Positions 58,901 to 64,000 of a stretch of DNA of 64,000 nt are shown here, one piece after another. Made by a program: the position numbers and the translations under genes. This stretch comes from Neisseria meningitidis. GTDB lineage: Bacteria > Pseudomonadota > Gammaproteobacteria > Burkholderiales > Neisseriaceae. Numbering within the stretch: position 1 is the first letter of the stretch; each line of letters begins with the position of its first letter. Under the pieces are notes generated by a model that made no database searches, was not told the origin of the DNA, and worked only from the letters and a program-made list of their open reading frames with translations. Location: the NCBI RefSeq assembly GCF_900638555.1, contig NZ_LR134525.1:1116001-1180000 (forward strand). The letters run 5' to 3'.

Positions 58901-59535
58901 TTGAAGATTTCAAATTCGGACAAGCAGCCGCCGGACAGGAAACCCTCATTGCCGACAAGCTGAAAAAATACGGTTTTGAAGAAATATGGCTGCCCGCCGT
59001 TGCCGAAATGGCGGAAGCCTGCCGCAAAACGCCGCTGACGGGGGCATACGACCTGTCCGACATCTCACCCGAGTGCCGCTGTCCCGAAATGGGCTTTACC
59101 CTCCACACCGAAGACTTCAGCCTCAAACGCCTGCGCGACTGGTTTGCCCGCGACGATGTCCGGCTGCCCGAAGTCTGCCGTGCCGCCGCCGAAACGCTAG
59201 ACTTCCACACCGTCAACGGCTTTTTAAACGGCTTTATCGATATGGTCTGCCAAGACCCCGACGGCAATATCTGCGTCATCGACTACAAGTCGAACCACCT
59301 CGGCGCGGACGCATCCGCCTACACGCAACAGGCGATGGACGAAGCCGTCACGCACCACCACTATTACCTTCAGGCGCTGATTTACGCCGTTGCCGCCGCA
59401 CGCTACTTCAAACTGCGCGGACAACCGCCCGCCGCCGTTTCCGTCCGCTACCTGTTTTTGCGCGGCACAGACGGCAAAGGCGGCGGCGTTTGGCGTTGGG
59501 ACATAGATGCCGCCGCTTTGGAACAGATAAAATAA
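55921..59535 (+). CDS. recB: exodeoxyribonuclease V beta subunit RecB
   Basis: A 1204-residue helicase-nuclease of RecBCD. The N-terminal UvrD-like motor has EASAGTGKT at 22-30, DEFQDTDPLQYEIF and GDPKQAIYSFRGAD. KIVTMHASKGLQYPLVY follows and the C-terminal nuclease has VIDYKSNHLG (Asp and Lys near 1121-1123). The start ATG at 55921 is chosen because upstream codons lie in a Correia element. Two facing DUS copies near 58810-58845 are inside the gene and encode MPSETPTASDGI in the linker before the nuclease. recC and recD are not adjacent. Confidence 0.97.
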   Translation: MSASIQAFDPLTVPISGTNLIEASAGTGKTYGIAALFTRLIVLEQKNVERVLVVTFTKAATAELKTRLRGRLDDVLQVLESKGIAKLGDDTLSDGIAAYCAEHHEGDTFLPELLKQALQKEGRTRLIVRLKAAIGQFDNAAIYTIHGFCQRILRDYAFLCQAPFDVEMTEEDGDRLLIPAQDFWRERVSNDPVLAALALKRKAVPQTVLAQISRYLSRPYLNFRRPQADLKQAQRNAETSWQTICRLLPELEAGFWRIHPDLNGNSYRKNSFGNLFKELAQKSAAGQLPFLDKDTHDRLLKLASDKLEAGLKKGKTPDAAVFAELQKLADFGRDLNALEEAEEATMIRLQLDLIEYLNRSLAEMKKSRRERGFDDLLLDVHTALTDNPHADTLARAVAENWETALIDEFQDTDPLQYEIFQKIFIAQNRPLFLVGDPKQAIYSFRGADIYAYLQAAEDARHRYTLATNYRSHAALIGSIGALFRLKERPFVLENIGYSEVGAARAESRLSPERPAVQVRWLHENDNEKANKDVLRRRAADYCADEIAHALNEAARGRLNFKGCPLQSGDIAVLVRTHNEAVMVSAALKKRQVQSVLLSRESVFASPEAAALSALIGFWLEPRRAGTLRFVLTSSIFGYNAQQLHDFNQNESEILHWAESARTALDNWNQYGIFAAMQQFSQTHGIETRLLSRNNGRSLTNYFQLLELLAAEDAQNRNPAALHKWLRDQISLVGNNGGDSRAIRLESDEDLVKIVTMHASKGLQYPLVYCPFAWDAQDTGPSDWQILHQGANRTELLAKAQLSEDEQKQYADEEMAERLRLLYVALTRAEEQLNIYAAYSTNTADNPLAYLIEGSPQDSRETVRRAYACEKDGIAMLKRNWRRVADNAPSGTNFAFTENAPPPAAYRSNAGQTAEFAANSIPERGFRFVRHTSFTALSRHTQTPDGGEEDACPSLDAAETSVPAMPSETPTASDGISIHDFPKGTQAGLCLHEILEDFKFGQAAAGQETLIADKLKKYGFEEIWLPAVAEMAEACRKTPLTGAYDLSDISPECRCPEMGFTLHTEDFSLKRLRDWFARDDVRLPEVCRAAAETLDFHTVNGFLNGFIDMVCQDPDGNICVIDYKSNHLGADASAYTQQAMDEAVTHHHYYLQALIYAVAAARYFKLRGQPPAAVSVRYLFLRGTDGKGGGVWRWDIDAAALEQIK

Positions 59536-59573
59536 CTTCCCGTCCTTTCGGACAACAACCGCAGGAAAACCCT

Positions 59574-59933
59574 ATGAATATCAAACACCTGATTACCGCC
59601 GCACTCATTGCCTCAGCCGCCTTTGCCGCGCAGGCAGCCCCGCAAAAACCCGTATCCGCCGCCCAAACCGCGCAACATCCGGCCGTTTGGATCGATGTCC
59701 GTTCCGAACAGGAATTTAGCGAAGGGCATTTGCACAACGCGGTCAACATCCCCGTCGACCAAATCGTCCGCCGCATACACGAAGCCGCGCCCGACAAAGA
59801 CACGCCGGTCAACCTCTACTGCCGCAGCGGACGGCGTGCCAAAGCCGCCCTTCAAGAACTGAAAAAAGCAGGCTATACGAATGTTGCCAATCACGGCGGT
59901 TATGAAGACCTGCTCAAAAAAGGGATGAAATGA
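59574..59933 (+). CDS. periplasmic rhodanese-domain protein (PspE/GlpE-like)
   Basis: 119 residues. A signal peptide (MNIKHLITAALIASAAFAAQA) is followed by a single rhodanese domain: WIDVRSEQEFSEGHLHNAVNIP, then the catalytic loop YCRSGRRA with the active cysteine. It would transfer sulfur or act on thiols in the periplasm. GCAGGAAAA precedes the ATG at 59574, 38 bp after recB. Ends at an inverted DUS. Confidence 0.9.
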   Translation: MNIKHLITAALIASAAFAAQAAPQKPVSAAQTAQHPAVWIDVRSEQEFSEGHLHNAVNIPVDQIVRRIHEAAPDKDTPVNLYCRSGRRAKAALQELKKAGYTNVANHGGYEDLLKKGMK

Positions 59934-59937
59934 CGCA

Positions 59938-59971
59938 ATGCCGTCTGAAAGGACAGGCTTTCAGACGGCAT
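59938..59971. terminator. inverted DUS hairpin
   Basis: ATGCCGTCTGAAA and TTTCAGACGGCAT over an 8-nt loop, 4 bp after the rhodanese gene; there is no long T run. Confidence 0.65.
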
Positions 59972-60064
59972 ACGACACCCCGGCACGCGGCGCAACATCG
60001 GGCGCGGCGCGTGCCGCCCCGTCCGAAGCCTGATAAACAAACCGAAAAGGAAAAAGGAAATACG

Positions 60065-60544
60065 ATGAAACACATACTCCCCCTGATTGCCGCATCCGCA
60101 CTCTGCATTTCAACCGCTTCGGCACATCCTGCCAGCGAACCGCAAACCCAAAACGAAACCGCTATGACCACGCATACCCTCACCTCAAAATACAGTTTTG
60201 ACGAAACCGTCAGCCGCCTTGAAACCGCCATAAAAAGCAAAGGGATGGACATTTTTGCCGTCATCGACCATCAGGAAGCCGCCCGCCGAAACGGCTTAAC
60301 GATGCAGCCGGCAAAAGTCATCGTCTTCGGCACGCCCAAAGCCGGTACGCCGCTGATGGTCAAAGACCCCGCCTTCGCCCTGCAACTGCCCCTGCGCGTC
60401 CTCGTTACCGAAACGGACGGCAAAGTACGCGCCGCCTATACCGATACGCGCGCCCTCATCGCCGGCAGCCGCATCGGTTTCGACGAAGTGGCAAACACTT
60501 TGGCAAACGCCGAAAAACTGATACAAAAAACCATAGGCGAATAA
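60065..60544 (+). CDS. secreted DUF302-family protein
   Basis: 159 residues. A signal peptide (LPLIAASALCISTASA) is followed by a DUF302 domain: YSFDETVSRLETAIKSKGMDIFAVIDH, VIVFGTPKAGTPLM, LPLRVLVTE. AAAAGGAAATACG precedes the ATG at 60065. Family function unknown; the fold binds small molecules or metals in some structures. Confidence 0.88.
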   Translation: MKHILPLIAASALCISTASAHPASEPQTQNETAMTTHTLTSKYSFDETVSRLETAIKSKGMDIFAVIDHQEAARRNGLTMQPAKVIVFGTPKAGTPLMVKDPAFALQLPLRVLVTETDGKVRAAYTDTRALIAGSRIGFDEVANTLANAEKLIQKTIGE

Positions 60545-60592
60545 GCCCGTTGCCGACATATGGCGGATGGAAATCAAACGCACACGCCCCTC

Positions 60593-60686
60593 ATTCCCGC
60601 GAAGTCGGGAATCCAAGCGGTTGGATTGCCGTGATTTTCAATCATTGCCGAAACGGACGATTCCGGATTCCCGCCCTCGCGGGGAT
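60593..60686. repeat. NIME-type unit with two dRS3-like 20-mers
   Basis: ATTCCCGCGAAGTCGGGAAT (60593-60612) and the slightly degenerate ATTCCCGCCCTCGCGGGGAT (60667-60686) flank a 54-bp segment. Same architecture as at 24792-24889. Confidence 0.75.
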
Positions 60687-60782
60687 GACGGGCGTGTGTG
60701 TTTTTGCCACATCACAGGCAACTTTGCCACAAATCTTATCTGTCGCCGGTATGCCTTCTTGTTTCAATCCGCCACAAACCAA

Positions 60783-60813
60783 ATGCCGTCTGAAACCCGA
60801 TTTCAGACGGCAT
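60783..60813 (-). terminator. inverted DUS terminator of radA
   Basis: ATGCCGTCTGAAA and TTTCAGACGGCAT over a 5-nt loop, 7 bp past the radA stop codon on the minus strand. Confidence 0.75.
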
Positions 60814-60819
60814 TTCCGT

Positions 60820-62199
60820 TTATTCCCTGCTGTCGCGGCAAATATCGATGGCTTCCTGCAAACTCGAAACGCCGTAGATTTTCAGGTTCGGAAACTCTTT
60901 GACGTTGCGCGGCATATTGGCTTTTGGGACGATGGCGCGTTTGAAGCCGAGTTTTTCCGCTTCTTTGAGCCGCTCTTGTCCGCGCGCGACGGGGCGGACT
61001 TCACCGCTCAAACCGATTTCTCCAAATGCAACCATTTTTTCGGGCAGCGGGCGGTTGCGGAAGCTGGAAAGCATCGCGAGGATGACTGCCAAATCCGCCG
61101 CCGGTTCGCCGATTTTCACGCCACCGACGGCGTTGAGGAACACATCCTGATCGAAACAGGCGATGCCGCCGTGTCGGTTTAACACGGCGAGCAGCATCGC
61201 GAGGCGGTTTTGTTCCAGTCCGACGGTAAGGCGTTTGGGGGTGAATCCGTGCGCGTCATCGACCAATGCCTGAATTTCAACCAAAAGCGGTCGGCTGCCT
61301 TCCTGCGTAACCAAAACGCACGAACCGGGCGTGTCGTCGCGGTAGCTGGCAAGGAAGATGGCGGACGGGTTGGACACACCTTTCAAACCGTTTTCCGTCA
61401 TCGCGAACACGCCCAGTTCGTTTGCCGCGCCGAAGCGGTTTTTGATGGCGCGTATCATGCGGTAGTTGGAATGTTGGTCGCCCTCGAAATACAGCACGGT
61501 ATCAACCATGTGTTCCAGCACGCGCGGGCCGGCAATCGCGCCGTCTTTGGTCACGTGTCCGACCAGTATCATGGCGATGCCCATCTGTTTCGCCATGCGC
61601 GTCAGTTGGGCTGCACACTCGCGCACCTGCGACACGGAGCCAGGGGCGGAAGTGATTTGGTCGGAATACATGGTTTGGATGGAATCGATAACCACGACTT
61701 CGGGCTGATGCTGTTTCAAGGCCGTCTGAATGGCTTCCATGCGGATTTCGGCAAGCAGGTTCACGCCTTCGGTGGGCAGTTCCAAACGCTGCGCGCGCAG
61801 GGCGACTTGTTGGGCGGATTCCTCGCCGGAAACGTACAGCACTTTGCGGCTTTGCGCCATTTTGGCGATGGTTTGCAACAACAGCGTGGATTTGCCGATG
61901 CCGGGATCGCCGCCGAGCAGGATGACCGCGCCATCGACCAAACCGCCGCCCAATACGCGGTCGAGTTCGCTCATGCCGGTCGGGTTGCGCGGCACTTCGG
62001 CAGCGGTAACGGCGGAGAGGGATTGGACGGTCGAGGTATCCGCCGCCCAAGATTGGAAGCGGGCGTTTTTCGGCTCGGGCGCGGCTAAGCTTTCTTGAAG
62101 CGTGTTCCACTCGCCGCAATGCGGGCATTTGCCTTGCCATTTCGGCGAAGTGCCGCCGCATTCGGTGCATTGGTAAAGGGTTTTAAGCGTTTTTGCCAT
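60820..62199 (-). CDS. radA: DNA repair protein RadA (Sms)
   Basis: A 459-residue branch-migration ATPase. The N-terminal four-cysteine zinc finger is C11, C14, C25, C28 (CTECGG and CPHCGEW). Walker A GDPGIGKST is at 97-105. The RadA-specific KNRFG (IKNRFGAANELG) and a Lon-like C-terminal domain with GEIGLSGEVRPV follow. It processes recombination intermediates and matters for natural transformation in other bacteria. The ATG at 62199 has AGGG upstream. The 185 bp up to hemE carry two single DUS copies. Confidence 0.97.
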   Translation of the reverse strand: MAKTLKTLYQCTECGGTSPKWQGKCPHCGEWNTLQESLAAPEPKNARFQSWAADTSTVQSLSAVTAAEVPRNPTGMSELDRVLGGGLVDGAVILLGGDPGIGKSTLLLQTIAKMAQSRKVLYVSGEESAQQVALRAQRLELPTEGVNLLAEIRMEAIQTALKQHQPEVVVIDSIQTMYSDQITSAPGSVSQVRECAAQLTRMAKQMGIAMILVGHVTKDGAIAGPRVLEHMVDTVLYFEGDQHSNYRMIRAIKNRFGAANELGVFAMTENGLKGVSNPSAIFLASYRDDTPGSCVLVTQEGSRPLLVEIQALVDDAHGFTPKRLTVGLEQNRLAMLLAVLNRHGGIACFDQDVFLNAVGGVKIGEPAADLAVILAMLSSFRNRPLPEKMVAFGEIGLSGEVRPVARGQERLKEAEKLGFKRAIVPKANMPRNVKEFPNLKIYGVSSLQEAIDICRDSRE

Positions 62200-62384
62200 C
62201 GGTTTTCCCTGCATCTGAAAACAAAAATGCCGTCTGAACATAGGGACGGTTGGGATTGCGCCAATACGACAACGCCGCCGTCATGTACTATCCGTACACG
62301 GCGGATATTGCCGCATTGCCTTATTTTTACCCTAACCGGCCATCTCTCGGCTTCAGACGGCATATCGGGCGGTTTCCTGCCGGC

Positions 62385-63449
62385 TTACCCGCCGTGATAC
62401 TGCCGAGACAGCTCGTGTACGGTATCGACTAAGATTTTGGCGTGTTCGGGGTCGGCGTGTTGGTTGATGCCGTGTCCGAGGTTGAAGACATGGCCGCTGC
62501 CGTGTCCGTAGTCGGCTAGGATACGTGCGACCTCGGTGCGGATGGATTCCGGCGTACCGAAGAGGGCGAACGGGTCGAAGTTGCCTTGCAGGGCGACTTG
62601 CTTGCCGACGCGGCGGCGTGCTTCGCCGATGTTACACGTCCAGTCCAAGCCCAATGCGTCTGCGCCGATTTGGGCCATACTTTCCAGCCACAGCCCGCCG
62701 CCTTTGGCAAACACGATAACAGGCACGCGGCGGCCTTCGCTTTCGCGTTTGAGTCCGGCGACGATCTGGCGGATGTATTTGAGGCTGAATTCTTTAAACG
62801 CCGCATCGCTCAACACGCCGCCCCAAGTGTCGAAAATCTGCACCGCCTGCGCGCCCGCGTCGATTTGGGCGTTGAGGTAGGCGGTAACGGCTTGGGCGTT
62901 GGTATCGAGGATTTTGTGCAGCAAATCGGGGCGCGAGTACATCATGGTTTTGATGGTGCGGAATTCTTTGCTGCTGCCGCCTTCGACCATGTAACAGGCG
63001 AGCGTGAACGGACTGCCGGAGAAGCCGATAAGCGGTACGCGGCCGTCCAATGCTTTACGGATGGAAGTTACCGCGTCGAAAACGTATTGCAGTTTTTCCA
63101 TATCGGGGACGTGCAATTTGGCAATGTCGTCCTCGTGTTGCAGGGCGCGTTTGAATTTCGGGCCTTCGCCTTCGGCAAAATACAGTCCCAAGCCCATTGC
63201 GTCGGGGACGGTCAGGATGTCGGAAAACAAAATCGCCGCGTCCAAATCGAAACGTTCCAAAGGTTGGATGGTAACTTCGGTCGCCAATTCGGTGTTTTTG
63301 CACAAATCGAGGAAGCTGCCCGCTTTCGCGCGTGTGGCTTTGTATTCGGGCAGATAACGCCCCGCCTGACGCATCATCCAAATCGGCGTGTATTCGACGG
63401 GCTGTTTAAGCAGGGCGCGGAGGAAGGTATCGTTTTTTAAAAGAGTCAT
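62385..63449 (-). CDS. hemE: uroporphyrinogen decarboxylase
   Basis: A 354-residue heme-pathway enzyme that removes four acetate carboxyls from uroporphyrinogen III. The signature [16 protein letters not shown] is at about 21-36. [32 protein letters not shown] and FDTWGGVL are conserved. The ATG at 63449 lacks a strong ribosome site. Follows hemY on the same strand after an inverted DUS hairpin. Confidence 0.97.
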   Translation of the reverse strand: MTLLKNDTFLRALLKQPVEYTPIWMMRQAGRYLPEYKATRAKAGSFLDLCKNTELATEVTIQPLERFDLDAAILFSDILTVPDAMGLGLYFAEGEGPKFKRALQHEDDIAKLHVPDMEKLQYVFDAVTSIRKALDGRVPLIGFSGSPFTLACYMVEGGSSKEFRTIKTMMYSRPDLLHKILDTNAQAVTAYLNAQIDAGAQAVQIFDTWGGVLSDAAFKEFSLKYIRQIVAGLKRESEGRRVPVIVFAKGGGLWLESMAQIGADALGLDWTCNIGEARRRVGKQVALQGNFDPFALFGTPESIRTEVARILADYGHGSGHVFNLGHGINQHADPEHAKILVDTVHELSRQYHGG

Positions 63450-63488
63450 ACGGGTTTTCTGTCAGTCTGTTTGTCAAGTGAAATGGTT

Positions 63489-63519
63489 TTCAGACGGCAT
63501 TTCAACGATGCCGTCTGAA
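63489..63519 (-). terminator. inverted DUS hairpin after hemY
   Basis: TTCAGACGGCAT and ATGCCGTCTGAA over a 7-nt loop, 4 bp past the hemY stop and 39 bp before hemE. Confidence 0.65.
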
Positions 63520-63523
63520 GGTT

Positions 63524-64000
63524 TCAATGGGTTTCGGCGGAAGGTCGGTTTTCCTCGGCAACGCTTGCCAAAACCAAGTTGCGCTGCGCCTCCGCCTTCT
63601 GCGGTTCTCCGGTTTCGTCAAAAACCTTTGCCAGAACCAAACGCGCGGAAATACTCGGCTTTAATGCAATGCTCGCTTCAAGGTAGCCTTTTGCCTTGCC
63701 CCAAAGTTTGCGGCCGTAGGCGAGCCGACCGAGATACATCAGCAGAAGCGCATTATCGGGCTGTTCTTTCAGCCAAGCATCGGCAAAATCGATGGCTTTC
63801 TGCTGATCGCGTTCGCCCAAAAAGCGCACGCTTTCGACAAAGGCTTCCAAAAGTTCGGGTCGGCGGTTGTGCGGATAATGCTGTTTGACCCATTTGACCG
63901 CATCGGCATACAGTCCCAAACGTTCGTACTTTTCCGCAACCGATACGCTCAATTCCCCGTTTTTGAGGCTGTCGGGAATCCGCTTCAGGCAGGTTTTCAA
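63524..64000 (-). CDS. hemY: HemY-like TPR protein, C-terminal part only
   Basis: The last 158 residues of a protein that continues beyond the window end; no start is present. The sequence consists of tetratricopeptide-like helices ([79 protein letters not shown]). It matches the C-terminal TPR half of HemY, an inner-membrane protein of unknown function encoded with heme genes. Position next to hemE supports this. The call rests on the repeat pattern and context. Confidence 0.75.
   Translation of the reverse strand: MKTCLKRIPDSLKNGELSVSVAEKYERLGLYADAVKWVKQHYPHNRRPELLEAFVESVRFLGERDQQKAIDFADAWLKEQPDNALLLMYLGRLAYGRKLWGKAKGYLEASIALKPSISARLVLAKVFDETGEPQKAEAQRNLVLASVAEENRPSAETH

Overview
The window is chromosomal DNA from a Neisseria of the meningitidis/gonorrhoeae/lactamica group. 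The evidence is the very frequent 12-mer ATGCCGTCTGAA (the AT-type DNA uptake sequence, DUS), often as inverted pairs serving as terminators; five Correia repeat enclosed elements (CREE, ends TATAGTGGATTAA) plus one relic; dRS3-type 20-mers of the form ATTCCC-N8-GGGAAT; and a gene order that matches my recollection of the meningococcal/gonococcal block from hemY/hemE/radA to phoH. Species cannot be decided by reading alone. Almost everything is core metabolism and housekeeping. No rRNA, tRNA, CRISPR array, insertion sequence or complete prophage was seen.

Layout. 1-12 kb: a frameshifted family-1 glycosyltransferase ending inside a CREE, phoH, a small secreted protein, pcnB, recJ, a lipoprotein, darP/pmbA (divergent), a cold-shock protein, and clpS-clpA. 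12-24.5 kb is the main accessory zone. It holds a type I restriction-modification operon (hsdM, a rhuM-like gene, hsdS in two halves around a G8 tract, and a doubly broken hsdR). Next come hldD, an AT-rich C5-methyltransferase/HNH-endonuclease pair, the heptose kinase hldE and pyrF. 24.5-27 kb: repeat-rich spacer (CREE, palindrome, NIME), adk and htpX, then another CREE. 27-29.5 kb: a second, AT-rich accessory block with three tandem paralogues of a CPxHG/GCPxC zinc-motif family (resembling DUF723), the remnant of a fourth, two unknown genes, and an isolated promoter pointing the other way. 29.5-64 kb: purA, hisZ, norM, murB, a TetR regulator, an epimerase, ubiJ, nadK, an RluF-type pseudouridine synthase, a nitroreductase, folE2, metC-like, hemB, yhbY/rlmE/ftsH, ratA-rnfH, pth, a VanZ-like pseudogene, an anion symporter, ppiB, pgm, a cystine-type ABC transporter, a Dyp peroxidase, recB, rhodanese, a DUF302 protein, radA, hemE and the C-terminal part of hemY.

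How the parts fit. ClpS/ClpA, FtsH, HtpX and PmbA give protein quality control. HemB, HemE and HemY belong to heme synthesis. RecJ, RecB and RadA belong to recombination, important in a naturally transformable organism. HldD and HldE make ADP-heptose for lipooligosaccharide, and their locus has taken up two restriction-modification systems.

The most interesting reading is at 12-17.7 kb. A G8 tract separates two HsdS halves; nine Gs would fuse them. The restriction subunit is inactivated by an in-frame TAG and a one-base slip in an A run. What remains looks like a phase-variable methyltransferase without restriction. The hsdS genes are bracketed by DUS dialects typical of other Neisseriaceae genera (Eikenella and Kingella types), suggesting inter-genus import. 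The second candidate is the tandem zinc-motif gene array at 27.7-29.1 kb, whose function is unknown.
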